From Maribacter spongiicola (GTDB taxonomy: Bacteria; Bacteroidota; Bacteroidia; Flavobacteriales; Flavobacteriaceae), in contig NZ_SOAY01000018.1 in NCBI RefSeq assembly GCF_004364165.1, positions 1-64,000 on the forward strand: DNA of 64,000 nt. Reading direction: 5' to 3'. Positions within the stretch are counted from its first letter, which is position 1, and every line of letters begins with the position of its first letter. Below the pieces are notes generated by a model. That model was not told the DNA's origin, did not search any database, and saw nothing but the letters and a program-made list of their open reading frames with translations. Of this stretch, positions 1 to 8,123 are shown in pieces. The translations under genes were made by a program, and so were the position numbers.

Positions 1-97
1 AAAAGCCAAAAGCCAAAAGCCAAAAGCCAAAAGCCAAAAGCCAAAAGCCAAAAGCCAAAAGCCAAAAGCCAAAAGCCAAAAGCCAAAAGCCAAAAGC
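1..97. repeat. 7-bp tandem repeat (AAAAGCC)n
   Basis: The heptamer AAAAGCC is repeated 13 times without a mismatch, followed by a partial AAAAGC. The array runs off the left window edge, so its full length is unknown. It ends 2 nt before the stop codon of the cyclophilin gene, and its last partial unit merges into the palindrome AAAAGCTTTT. The lack of mismatches suggests recent expansion or ongoing slippage. Confidence 0.97.
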
Positions 98-99
98 TT

Positions 100-819
100 T
101 TAATTTAACACTTCCGCCTTTTCAATGTAGATATTCTGCAAAGGCCAATCTCCTTTTTCAACGGGTACGTTGTTAATTTTATCAACGACATCCATACCTT
201 CTATAACTCTGCCAAAAGGGGTATATTCTTCATCTAAATGATAAGAACCTGGGTCGGTTACTACAATAAAAAATTCAAATGGGCTGGCAAGCATGTGCGG
301 GTTGTCCAATTCGCTACTAGGCATAGAAACGGTTCCTCTATGATGTTTATGCCCTTTTCTAGTATCTGGTGGTAAAAGGTATCTTCCTATTTCAGATCTT
401 TTTCTACCTGTATTTTCATCATCAGAATTTCCGCCTTGAATAATAAAGTTTTTCACGACCCTATGAAATTGGGTATAATCAAAATAACCCTTTTTGGTCA
501 GGTAAATGAAATTAGCTCGGTGATACGGTACATTTTCAAATAGCTCAATTGTAAAACTACCGAGGTTAGTGGTAATTTTAACCTTGTTCGCTTTTAATGT
601 CTTTTCATAGTTGAAAAAGAATTCGATCGCATTTTCTTCGTCAAGCACAAAAGCTTCTTCTTTTGGGTCTTCGATAACTTCATTTTCTGTAATTTTAATT
701 GAATCTAATACAGCCTCTGGTTCTGTAGTAACGCTATCAACTTTCTTAGAAGTATCTTTGCAGCTAGCTGCTGCCATAATGGCTAAGAGAAAAAATGTAT
801 AGAATTTGAGTGAACGCAT
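100..819 (-). CDS. Cyclophilin-type peptidyl-prolyl cis-trans isomerase, lipoprotein
   Basis: This enzyme catalyses proline cis-trans isomerisation during folding of exported proteins and is probably anchored to a membrane facing the periplasm. The 239-residue product starts with a lipoprotein signal whose lipobox AAASC places the lipidated cysteine at residue 20, followed by an acidic linker. The cyclophilin domain fills roughly residues 75-239. It shows FHRVVKNFIIQGG, matching the family's FHR...QGG active-site block, and the later FEFFIVV and FGRVIEGMDVVDKI blocks. I start at the ATG at 819. An in-frame TTG nine bases upstream is possible but would only lengthen the signal peptide. The start codon overlaps that of the divergent Nudix gene by two bases, so its promoter must lie inside that gene. 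Confidence 0.93.
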   Translation of the reverse strand: MRSLKFYTFFLLAIMAAASCKDTSKKVDSVTTEPEAVLDSIKITENEVIEDPKEEAFVLDEENAIEFFFNYEKTLKANKVKITTNLGSFTIELFENVPYHRANFIYLTKKGYFDYTQFHRVVKNFIIQGGNSDDENTGRKRSEIGRYLLPPDTRKGHKHHRGTVSMPSSELDNPHMLASPFEFFIVVTDPGSYHLDEEYTPFGRVIEGMDVVDKINNVPVEKGDWPLQNIYIEKAEVLN

Positions 820-1459
820 GGATTTCAATTTTTTTGAACAACAAATATCAAAAATAAAGGATCTACCGCTACCGGGAGAAGCTTCTCAGCATAAAATGGC
901 GCCAGAAATTCGTTTGGAAGAATTACAGCGAATCAATCAAACGAAGAATAATCCGAGGAAAGCGGCAGTTATGGCATTGTTTTATCCAACGGTAAATCAA
1001 AATACCAATCTTTTATTGATTCTGAGAAAAACTTATAAAGGAGTACATTCTAACCAAGTTGGTTTTCCGGGTGGGAAAGCAGAAAAGTCAGATAATGGGT
1101 TATTAACAACGGCATTACGAGAAACACATGAGGAAGTAGGGGTAGATCCAAAAGATGTTATAGTGGTGAAAGAAATTTCAGAAATTTTTATTCCCCCAAG
1201 TAATTTTATCGTCCAACCATTCATTGGTTTATATAAAGAACCCAAACCATTTATAAAACAAGAGTCAGAAGTAGAGTTGATTTTAGAGGTTCCAATACTA
1301 GACTTTTTAGATGACACCAAAGTTGTTTCTAAAAAATTAACAACATCATACGCAGTAGATATTGAAGTACCAGCCTTTAAATTAAACGGTTATATCGTTT
1401 GGGGTGCAACGGCAATGATGTTGAATGAGATTAAAGAGTTATTAAAGCAGGTGTTGTAA
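818..1459 (+). CDS. Nudix hydrolase, CoA pyrophosphatase-like
   Basis: This is a probable pyrophosphohydrolase of the CoA/acyl-CoA diphosphatase group (NudL/YeaB-like). The 213-residue protein has a complete Nudix box from about residue 85 to 109, with GGKAEKSDNG leading into RETHEEVGV. It is preceded by the family's upstream block LLLILRKTYKGVHSNQVGFP, which in CoA pyrophosphatases precedes the Nudix box. The N-terminal PLPGEASQHKMAP region also resembles Bacteroidota members of this group. The start is the ATG at 818; a TTG four codons earlier is unlikely. The acyltransferase gene follows after 26 nt on the same strand and may be co-transcribed. The exact substrate is inferred from the family. 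Confidence 0.9.
   Translation: MDFNFFEQQISKIKDLPLPGEASQHKMAPEIRLEELQRINQTKNNPRKAAVMALFYPTVNQNTNLLLILRKTYKGVHSNQVGFPGGKAEKSDNGLLTTALRETHEEVGVDPKDVIVVKEISEIFIPPSNFIVQPFIGLYKEPKPFIKQESEVELILEVPILDFLDDTKVVSKKLTTSYAVDIEVPAFKLNGYIVWGATAMMLNEIKELLKQVL
849..856 (-). promoter_or_regulatory. Candidate -7 box for the cyclophilin gene
   Basis: Read on the minus strand this is TATTTTTG, a match to the Bacteroidota -7 consensus TAnnTTTG. It sits 29 nt before the cyclophilin ATG and inside the first codons of the divergent Nudix gene. No convincing -33 TTG is seen, so this is a motif match only. Confidence 0.4.
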
Positions 1460-1485
1460 AGCATATTTAATTATTTTAGCGTTCT

Positions 1486-2292
1486 ATGGGATTATTTGAT
1501 AAAAACCCTTTCGGGCATAATTTATACATTAAAAAGTGGCTAATTCGTATTTTGGCATTGCTATCGCACCAGCGATACAAGCGATTTAATACGTTAGAAA
1601 TTGAAGGTTCTGAAATAATCAGAAACCTGCCAGATAAAAATGTACTATTTGTAAGTAACCATCAAACTTACTTTGCCGATGTAGTGGCGATGTTTCATGT
1701 GTTTAACGCTAGTTTAAGTGGTCGTGAAGATTCTATTAAAAATCTTGGGTACATTTGGCAGCCTAAATTGAATATGTATTATGTAGCCGCCGCAGAAACC
1801 ATGAAAAAAAGTTTGTTGACCAAAATCATGGCATACGCAGGTTCTGTTAGTGTAGAAAGAACATGGCGTTCAGAAGGTCAAGATGTTAAGCGCCAAGTAA
1901 AAATGAGTGATATTTCTAGCATTGGTAAAGCTTTAAATGATGGTTGGGTTATTACTTTTCCACAGGGTACTACCACCCCTTGGAAACCTTTACGAAAAGG
2001 TACGGCGCATATTATTAAGAAGTATAAGCCTGTTGTCGTACCAGTAGTTATAGATGGGTTTAGAAGATCTTTTGATAAAAAGGGACTTCGTATCAAAAAG
2101 AAAGGGATACTACAATCGCTGGTTATTAAAGAACCATTACAAATAGACTATGAGAATGAATCTTCAGAATCGATCATTGAAAAGTTAGAATACGCCATAG
2201 AGCAACATCCTTCATTTTTAAAGGTAATTTCTAAACAAGATTTATTGGCCTTCGAGGAAGAGAATAAACAACGTAAATGGAAAAAAACTTAA
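1486..2292 (+). CDS. Lysophospholipid acyltransferase, PlsC-like, variant active site
   Basis: This is a 268-residue member of the PlsC/LPLAT family, which moves acyl chains onto lysophosphatidate or related lipids at the inner membrane. The catalytic block reads SNHQTYFAD, with His59 and Asp65. That is H-X5-D rather than the usual H-X4-D. The substrate-binding block that is normally FPEGTR appears as FPQGTT at residues 158-163. A hydrophobic stretch near the N-terminus could anchor the protein. The fold and blocks support the family, but the altered residues leave the substrate open. The gene ends tail-to-tail with the next gene, sharing a TTAA in which both stop codons lie. Confidence 0.82.
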   Translation: MGLFDKNPFGHNLYIKKWLIRILALLSHQRYKRFNTLEIEGSEIIRNLPDKNVLFVSNHQTYFADVVAMFHVFNASLSGREDSIKNLGYIWQPKLNMYYVAAAETMKKSLLTKIMAYAGSVSVERTWRSEGQDVKRQVKMSDISSIGKALNDGWVITFPQGTTTPWKPLRKGTAHIIKKYKPVVVPVVIDGFRRSFDKKGLRIKKKGILQSLVIKEPLQIDYENESSESIIEKLEYAIEQHPSFLKVISKQDLLAFEEENKQRKWKKT

Positions 2293-2939
2293 ACTGCTAA
2301 ATGCCTTAATTCGCTGTAATTATGTTTTAGCTTTCTAAGTAACAAACCATAAAGTAAAAAGTAAATTACTCCCATTACCAAAGTCAAGAGTACGCCGAAA
2401 ACACCAATGGACAGCATTAAGGTGATTTTTAACTTTTCTTGCGAGATGTTTTCTAGACTACCCTTTAATTCAGGGAACGCAGAAATTATATTATCGTTCA
2501 AATAAACACCTATTATCATAATGATAATGGTAACCATTATCATTGACAATGAAAAAATGACGTAGTGCTTTACAGTTTTTCTTGTCTTAATAATTTTCTT
2601 CATCAAATTTTTAGAATTATCCAAAACTGATATTTCTCTAAATCGCTTATAAAATTGAAAAATGAAATAAAAGGCAACTACATAAGTAAATATTGAGAGA
2701 ATTAGTAAATATTTAGATACGCCCATTTTATCATAGATTTCCATTCCTTCACGCATTGATGGCAGTAAGTATAGAAGATGGGGAACGGTAAATTCCAAAA
2801 TACTAATAATCAATATCCATTTAACGATAGAGGAAGATTTTTTCCATATCATTTTATGTATTTCATCATAGCTCAGTTTAGGAACATTGAATTCCTTCTT
2901 CTGCCAATCTTTCTTTAATAATTCCAGTTCATCCGTCAT
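2289..2939 (-). CDS. Four-helix membrane protein paired with ECF sigma factor
   Basis: The 216-residue protein has a charged N-terminus of about 35 residues and then four predicted transmembrane segments, near residues 38-60, 77-98, 124-147 and 170-200. I do not recognise a named family. It begins 4 nt after the stop of an ECF sigma factor on the same strand, which is the classic place for an anti-sigma factor or membrane sensor. By position I infer that it controls that sigma factor. No zinc-binding anti-sigma motif (HxxxCxxC) is present. The 3' end overlaps the acyltransferase gene by 4 nt. Confidence 0.75.
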   Translation of the reverse strand: MTDELELLKKDWQKKEFNVPKLSYDEIHKMIWKKSSSIVKWILIISILEFTVPHLLYLLPSMREGMEIYDKMGVSKYLLILSIFTYVVAFYFIFQFYKRFREISVLDNSKNLMKKIIKTRKTVKHYVIFSLSMIMVTIIIMIIGVYLNDNIISAFPELKGSLENISQEKLKITLMLSIGVFGVLLTLVMGVIYFLLYGLLLRKLKHNYSELRHLAV

Positions 2940-2943
2940 ATGC

Positions 2944-3438
2944 TTATGGATTCAAAATGGTTCTTAATTTTGTTTTGATACGATTCATCTTCACTCGTGC
3001 ATTTACCTCGGTTAAACCTAACGTTTCTGATATTTCGGCATAGTTTTTATCCTCCAGATATAAAAAAACTAATGCTTTGTCAATATCATTCAATTGCTTG
3101 ACGGCTTTATACATCAATTTCAATTGCAGCTCTTCGGTTTCATCATATTCATCGGCTTTGATCTTAAAAATTATAGATTCATAGTCCGCCGTATCAATTC
3201 GCCTTTTACGCTTTCTGTATAGTGTAATAGCTGTATTTAGGGCTACCCTATACATCCAAGTGCTGAATTTTGCTTCTCCTCTAAACTTGGGGTATGCTTT
3301 CCACAGTTGAATCGTAATTTCTTGGAACAGATCGTTGTGAGAGTCGCGGTCATTTGTATACAGGGTACACACTTTATGGACAATATTTTGATTGTCTTGC
3401 AGCTCGGTCACAAATTTGTGTTCCAGTTCTTTGTTCAC
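2944..3438 (-). CDS. RNA polymerase sigma factor, ECF subfamily
   Basis: A 164-residue sigma-70 family protein of the ECF type, which directs RNA polymerase to a dedicated set of promoters. Region 2 is visible as FQEITIQLWKAYPKF followed by KFSTWMYRVALNTAI near residues 38-75. Region 4, the helix-turn-helix that reads the -35 element, is at about residues 120-160 with YLEDKNYAEISETLGLTEVN and RIKTKLR. It is the first gene of a two-gene unit with a four-helix membrane protein. A 10-bp palindrome, CTATCGATAG, lies about 30 nt upstream and could be an operator. Confidence 0.93.
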   Translation of the reverse strand: MNKELEHKFVTELQDNQNIVHKVCTLYTNDRDSHNDLFQEITIQLWKAYPKFRGEAKFSTWMYRVALNTAITLYRKRKRRIDTADYESIIFKIKADEYDETEELQLKLMYKAVKQLNDIDKALVFLYLEDKNYAEISETLGLTEVNARVKMNRIKTKLRTILNP

Positions 3439-3467
3439 TATTGGTTGGTTGTTCTTACGAGGTTAGT

Positions 3468-3477
3468 CTATCGATAG
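3468..3477. promoter_or_regulatory. 10-bp palindrome upstream of ECF sigma gene
   Basis: CTATCGATAG is a perfect 10-bp palindrome located 30 nt upstream of the sigma factor ATG. It could be an operator or part of an autoregulated promoter. A 10-bp palindrome can occur by chance, so support is weak. Confidence 0.2.
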
Positions 3478-3512
3478 TTTCTTTTGTTACAATAAATCTG
3501 CAAATAGATAAA

Positions 3513-3544
3513 AAAAAGTGCCAAAGTATTCTTTGGCACTTTTT
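3513..3544 (-). terminator. Rho-independent terminator after M20 amidohydrolase gene
   Basis: A 14-bp perfect stem (AAAAAGTGCCAAAG-type arm) closes on the four-base loop TATT. The outer A/T pairs provide a T run on the minus strand. It sits 20 nt beyond the stop codon of the leftward amidohydrolase gene. The sigma gene to its left is transcribed away from it. Confidence 0.9.
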
Positions 3545-3563
3545 AATCTAATAGTATCTATTA

Positions 3564-4991
3564 CTATTTTCTATAATCTAAAGCGGGAGCTCTATCGCCT
3601 AAAAGCGGAATATATTTAAAATCTGCGCCTCTATTTTCTAAAAACTCCGCTTTGGCGGTTTCTATTAATTTCTTATCCTTGAACAAGTCAATTGCAGTCA
3701 TTGTAAGTGTTTTTGCAGCTATCATCATACCCTTATTACCAATAGAGGTTCCGCCAGCAGCAACAGCTTGCCAGCTATGCGCCGGTGTGCCAGGTACCCA
3801 AGTAGCAGTACTGAAACCAACAGTTGGTACGGTGAAGCTAACATCGCCAACATCGGTAGAACCGAATGCCTTAGCTTCTGTTTTGTAGGGTTGCACATTT
3901 TTTGCTGTATCAAGATCGGCCTTTTCTTGACCTAGTGATTTTGCAATTTTATCTGCAAAGATTTTTTCTTCGGCAGTATATTCCATACCGCCTACTTCAG
4001 AAAGGTTATCATGCATCACTTTCTGTAAAGTAAGATTTGGTAGCAGCTCATGTGTACCACCAATCATTTCATAATCCATCGTTGTACCCGTACCTAAAGC
4101 AGCACCTTCGGCAGCTTTAACCATACGGTCAAAAATTTCAATAACAACGTCGCGTCTATTATGGCGGGCATAGTAATAAACCTCTGCAAAATCAGGAATA
4201 ACATTAGGTGCTTTTCCTCCGTCTGTAATTACATAATGTATTCTGGCTTCCTGCGGTATGTGCTCGCGCATCATATTGATCATCATATCCATAGCTTCAA
4301 CGCCATCTAAAGCAGAACGACCTTTATCGGGTGATGCTGCCGCGTGTGCAGAAATACCGTGAAATCTAAATTTAGCCGATTTATTTGCTAATGCCGCACC
4401 AGCACTCGCTGCATTTTGGGCTCCTGGGTGCCAGTGTAATGCAATATCTACATCATTAAAAAGTCCTTCACGAACCATATAAACTTTTCCAGAACCGCCT
4501 TCTTCTGCAGGTGTACCGTAAAAACGAATAGTACCTTTAGATTTGTTCGCTTCTAGCCATTCTTTGGTAGAAATCGCAGCAGCTGTAGAAGCTGTACCGA
4601 ATAAATGGTGTCCGCAGGCGTGACCTGCAGCTGCACCAGCCGTTTGCTTCTCGGCAACTGTTTTTTGAGAAAGTCCAGGTAAAGCATCGAATTCCCCCAT
4701 AATGGCAATTACGGGACTACCACTACCATATTCGGCAATAAATGCGGTAGGTATACCGGCAACACCTTTTTTTATGCTGAAGCCTGCATCTTGTAGTGTT
4801 TGTTGTAGAAGACTAGAGCTCTGTTCTTCTTGGTAGCCCATTTCTGCGAACTCCCAAATATTTTGAGCTATAGTTCCATATTCTGCACTTTTCTGTTCTA
4901 AATTTTTAATAATGTCTTTTTCGCTCTTTTGAGCGTTCAACGAATAAAAGGAAGTGCCAATTACTGCCAAAAAAATGAGGGTTTTGCGCAT
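3564..4991 (-). CDS. Exported M20-family amidohydrolase
   Basis: A 475-residue metal-dependent amidohydrolase of the M20 (AbgB/HipO-like) family, which cleaves amide bonds of N-acyl amino acids or p-aminobenzoyl-glutamate-type compounds. A cleavable signal peptide ends near SLNAQ at residue 21, so it acts in the periplasm. Visible features are the metal-binding block GHACGHH at residues 123-129, the catalytic pair EE at 163-164 within PAEEGGSGKV, and the histidine-bearing segment LHWHPG near residue 187. The dimerisation domain follows (HGISAHAAASPDKGRSALD). It is a single gene with its own terminator. The substrate cannot be read from the sequence. Confidence 0.9.
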   Translation of the reverse strand: MRKTLIFLAVIGTSFYSLNAQKSEKDIIKNLEQKSAEYGTIAQNIWEFAEMGYQEEQSSSLLQQTLQDAGFSIKKGVAGIPTAFIAEYGSGSPVIAIMGEFDALPGLSQKTVAEKQTAGAAAGHACGHHLFGTASTAAAISTKEWLEANKSKGTIRFYGTPAEEGGSGKVYMVREGLFNDVDIALHWHPGAQNAASAGAALANKSAKFRFHGISAHAAASPDKGRSALDGVEAMDMMINMMREHIPQEARIHYVITDGGKAPNVIPDFAEVYYYARHNRRDVVIEIFDRMVKAAEGAALGTGTTMDYEMIGGTHELLPNLTLQKVMHDNLSEVGGMEYTAEEKIFADKIAKSLGQEKADLDTAKNVQPYKTEAKAFGSTDVGDVSFTVPTVGFSTATWVPGTPAHSWQAVAAGGTSIGNKGMMIAAKTLTMTAIDLFKDKKLIETAKAEFLENRGADFKYIPLLGDRAPALDYRK

Positions 4992-5065
4992 TTTGGTGTT
5001 TGTTTGAGTTAGATTTTAAAGATACTAAAACTACATTATTATTTTAAAGTAGAAATCCATTTGTT

Positions 5066-5073
5066 TAATTTTG
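5066..5073 (+). promoter_or_regulatory. Candidate -7 box for NADH dehydrogenase gene
   Basis: TAATTTTG matches TAnnTTTG and lies 18 nt before the ATG, with an in-frame TTG just after it. The expected -33 TTG is not seen at the right spacing. Confidence 0.4.
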
Positions 5074-5091
5074 CGTTTAAGTAATCATACT

Positions 5092-6384
5092 ATGAACATA
5101 CCACTTTCGAGCTATCCTAGAATTGTAATAATAGGTGGTGGTTTTGGCGGAGTCTCTCTGGCGAAAAAATTAAGTAAACAAGAAGTACAGGTAGTTCTAA
5201 TCGATAAGAACAATTACCATACTTTTCAACCATTATTATATCAAGTATCTACGGGTGGTCTTGAGCCAGATTCTATAGCATATCCGCTACGTAAAGTTTT
5301 AATAGGGTATGATAATTTCTACTTCCGCTTAGCTGAAGTACAGCATATTGATACTGCCGGTAAAAAGTTGAATACAAATATTGGTGATTTAAGTTTTGAT
5401 TATTTAGTAGTAGCAACTGGTTCTGAAACTAATTTCTTTGGAAATGCGGAGATAGAAAAGAACGCGATGTCTATGAAGTCGATTCCACAATCATTAAATC
5501 TACGTAGTTTAATTTTAGAGAATTTCGAACAGGCACTCCTTACAGATGATTATCATGAAAGAGATGCTTTGATGAATTTCGTAATTGTAGGTGGCGGACC
5601 AACAGGGGTAGAGCTTTCTGGTGCTTTGGCAGAAATAAAGAAAGGTATTTTACCAAAAGATTACCCAGATTTAGATACAAGAAGAGCGCAGATTAATATT
5701 GTGCAGGGTGGCGATTGCTTGTTGCCAGGTTTTAGCGCCCAAGCATCAAAAAAAGCAGAAGACTTTTTAGAGAAATTAGGCGTTCAAGTTTGGAAAGGAG
5801 TTCGGGTTACTGGATATGATGGTAAAACTGTTACAACGCTTACCGATTTAAAATTCGATGCTGCCACTGTAGTTTGGGCAGCTGGGGTAAAAGGAGCTGG
5901 TATAAAAGGCTTAGATGCAGAAGGCGTAATTGCTGGCGGTAATAGAATAAATGTCAACGAATTCAACCAGGTAGTAGGTCATCCTAATATATTTGCTATT
6001 GGTGATATTGCATGTATGGCAACCGTAGATAATCCTCGTGGGCACCCAATGGTTGCGCAACCGGCAATACAGCAGGGTGAATTACTAGGTAAAAATTTAG
6101 TCAATTTATTAGAGAACAAACCTATGAAACCGTTTGTTTATAACGACAAAGGTAGCATGGCGACCGTTGGAAGAAATAAAGCGGTTTGCGATATTAAAAA
6201 ATTTAGGTTTCAAGGTGTATTTGCTTGGTTCGTTTGGATGTTCGTACACTTGTTTTTCTTGATAGGATTTAGAAATAGAATGGTCGTATTTATCAACTGG
6301 GTATATAACTATGTTAGATTTGATAGGGAGGCACGTTTGATCATTCGCCCGTTTAAAAGAGATTACAGTCAATTCAAAGATTAG
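5092..6384 (+). CDS. ndh: Type II NADH:quinone dehydrogenase
   Basis: A 430-residue single-subunit flavoprotein that oxidises NADH and reduces quinone without pumping protons. The N-terminal FAD-binding Rossmann motif is IVIIGGGFGGVSLAKKL at residues 11-27. The NADH-binding motif is FVIVGGGPTGVELSG near residue 160. The second FAD contact is the IFAIGDIA block near residue 300. The C-terminal part has aromatic, hydrophobic helices (FAWFVWMFVHLFFLIGF) followed by basic residues, as expected for the membrane anchor of NDH-2. I start at the ATG at 5092; the longer TTG start would add a non-conserved heptapeptide. The gene appears to be monocistronic. Confidence 0.93.
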   Translation: MNIPLSSYPRIVIIGGGFGGVSLAKKLSKQEVQVVLIDKNNYHTFQPLLYQVSTGGLEPDSIAYPLRKVLIGYDNFYFRLAEVQHIDTAGKKLNTNIGDLSFDYLVVATGSETNFFGNAEIEKNAMSMKSIPQSLNLRSLILENFEQALLTDDYHERDALMNFVIVGGGPTGVELSGALAEIKKGILPKDYPDLDTRRAQINIVQGGDCLLPGFSAQASKKAEDFLEKLGVQVWKGVRVTGYDGKTVTTLTDLKFDAATVVWAAGVKGAGIKGLDAEGVIAGGNRINVNEFNQVVGHPNIFAIGDIACMATVDNPRGHPMVAQPAIQQGELLGKNLVNLLENKPMKPFVYNDKGSMATVGRNKAVCDIKKFRFQGVFAWFVWMFVHLFFLIGFRNRMVVFINWVYNYVRFDREARLIIRPFKRDYSQFKD

Positions 6385-6463
6385 TGAAATTGTATTTCAT
6401 ATTTTAAGAGAAGCTTTCTAAATGCTTGGCAGTTAAAGTTTTGCTAAGTATTTCGCTCGCTCT

Positions 6464-6478
6464 GATATTTAAAATATC
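6464..6478 (+). terminator. Weak AT-rich hairpin downstream of ndh
   Basis: GATATTT-A-AAATATC is a perfect 7-bp inverted repeat followed by TTTTG. The stem is AT-rich and therefore weak. It may be a terminator or simply AT-rich spacer in the 136-nt gap that follows ndh. Confidence 0.25.
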
Positions 6479-6520
6479 TTTTGTAGGAATTTATGTCTTC
6501 TAATTCAAGATATCCAACCT

Positions 6521-7036
6521 ATGAAAATATTTGTACCTAGTTTTCTATTCTTGTTTAGTATAGTATTGTATGGGCAATCAATAGAAGAACCGCCTGCATC
6601 TAATTTACCATCATCGTTGTCAGGAATATCAATTAAAGGGCATTCGTACCCAGTTTCTGCAATTGGTGATGTGCATAAGTCTTTTATGGTGCAATATGGA
6701 ATATTTAAGTCTACTCAACTTGAGCTTCAAGGTTTTTATGATACCTATATATTAAGTGAAAGGTTTAGGTCTAGCTTGTTGTTTAAAAGATATTTGAATG
6801 ATAGATTATACTTGCTTTCAGGGTTAGAAGTAGAAGTGGCAACTGAAAAAAATGAACTTATGGTTGCACCATACCGCCTTGGTTTTGTGGTAGGTACTGG
6901 TTATGATGTCAGTGAAAATTTTATGATTGAATTAAAGGGTAATGTTCAGTTACATAAATCGACCATCGGTGCTTTTGGTGAAACCCAAGTAAATATGCCT
7001 TCGGTATATACAATTGGTAGCAAGTGGAAATTTTAA
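6521..7036 (+). CDS. Small secreted or outer membrane protein, unknown
   Basis: I do not recognise this 171-residue protein. It has a clear signal peptide (FLFLFSIVLYGQ, cleavage near residue 19). The mature part alternates short hydrophobic and polar stretches and ends in an aromatic residue (GSKWKF), as outer membrane beta-barrels do. A small beta-barrel is the best guess. It shares a TTAA with the convergent xerD gene, the two stop codons overlapping there. Confidence 0.7.
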   Translation: MKIFVPSFLFLFSIVLYGQSIEEPPASNLPSSLSGISIKGHSYPVSAIGDVHKSFMVQYGIFKSTQLELQGFYDTYILSERFRSSLLFKRYLNDRLYLLSGLEVEVATEKNELMVAPYRLGFVVGTGYDVSENFMIELKGNVQLHKSTIGAFGETQVNMPSVYTIGSKWKF

Positions 7037-7935
7037 TGATCTTTTCTAGGGTGATACGTATTCATTACTTCTGCTAAGTGAGACCTATCTACATGCATGT
7101 ATATCTCTGTTGTAGTAATACTTTCGTGACCCAACATTTGTTGAATAGATCGTAAATCGGCACCATTTTCTAGAAGATGGGTAGCAAAGGAATGCCTAAA
7201 AGTGTGCGGACTTATACTTTTTTGTAGACCTATGGTAACCGCTAGATTTTTTACGATAGTGAAAATCATGGCTCGGGTAAGTTGTTTGCCACGTCGATTA
7301 AGAAATAGAATATCTTGAAAACCTTCTTGAATTTTTAAATGGACTCTAATTTCATTTCTATAAATATCAATATATTTCTTGTTTACAGGACTAATGGGTA
7401 CAAAACGTTGCTTGTTTCCTTTACCAGTTACTTTGATAAAATCTTCCTCAAAAAAAAGATCAGAAATTTTTAATCCGATAAGTTCAGAAACTCTTAGTCC
7501 ACAGCCATATAAAGTTTCTAGCATAGCACGGTTGCGTTCTCCTTCCGCAGAGCTTAAATCAATAGCGTCAATTAATTTGTCTATTTCATTTTCTGAAATG
7601 GTATCTGGTAATTTACGCCCTATTTTAGGGGATTCTATTAGATCTAACGGATTATCTTTTCGATAGTCTTCAAAAATTAAGTAATTGAAAAAACTTTTGA
7701 GTCCCGATATAATTCGCGCCTGGGATCTAGGGTTGACCACTTTGGCAATTTCATAAATAAATTGCTGAACCGTGCTTTTGTCTATAAGTATTGGGGTAGT
7801 AGTTATGCCATGTGCATCAAGAAAAGACATCAATTTTTCGATATCCATAGTATAACTCTGAATAGAGTTTTTTGATAGTCCCCGTTCAAGCTTAAGATAT
7901 ACAGTGTAATCTTTTAGCGCATGTTTCCAATTCAT
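7033..7935 (-). CDS. xerD: Site-specific tyrosine recombinase XerD
   Basis: A 300-residue tyrosine recombinase that, with XerC or alone, resolves chromosome dimers at dif near the terminus. It has an N-terminal SAM-like core-binding domain (residues 1-90) and a C-terminal catalytic domain. All six catalytic positions are visible: Arg148 in GCGLRVSELIGL, Lys172 in TGKGNKQR, His244 and Arg247 in HTFRHSFATHL, His270 in LGHESI, and Tyr279 in TEIYMHV. Full length and its place near aroQ, as in many Bacteroidota, argue for the housekeeping recombinase rather than a mobile-element integrase. No attachment sites or mobile-element genes flank it. Confidence 0.92.
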   Translation of the reverse strand: MNWKHALKDYTVYLKLERGLSKNSIQSYTMDIEKLMSFLDAHGITTTPILIDKSTVQQFIYEIAKVVNPRSQARIISGLKSFFNYLIFEDYRKDNPLDLIESPKIGRKLPDTISENEIDKLIDAIDLSSAEGERNRAMLETLYGCGLRVSELIGLKISDLFFEEDFIKVTGKGNKQRFVPISPVNKKYIDIYRNEIRVHLKIQEGFQDILFLNRRGKQLTRAMIFTIVKNLAVTIGLQKSISPHTFRHSFATHLLENGADLRSIQQMLGHESITTTEIYMHVDRSHLAEVMNTYHPRKDH

Positions 7936-8093
7936 GGTTTAAAGATAAAGAATACATTAACTATGAAGATAATAATGTAATAATATGGGATGTATTTAGG
8001 GGCTATAAATTGATGTGACCTATTTAAAAGTTAGTTGTACCACTACTTTCATGGTATTCACAACAAAGATACCTGTAAGCTTAGTCTTACCTT

Positions 8094-8101
8094 TATTTTT
8101 G
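8094..8101 (+). promoter_or_regulatory. Candidate -7 box for beta-barrel gene
   Basis: TATTTTTG matches TAnnTTTG and lies 22 nt before the ATG of the downstream secreted protein gene. A short inverted repeat GTAAG/CTTAC lies immediately upstream. No clear -33 TTG is seen. Confidence 0.4.
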
Positions 8102-8123
8102 GAGTAAATAAACCGACCAAACC

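Noticed and set aside
7033..7935. Tyrosine recombinase as a sign of an integrated element
   Set aside because: It is full-length XerD beside aroQ, with no attachment repeats, tRNA gene or mobile-element genes nearby.
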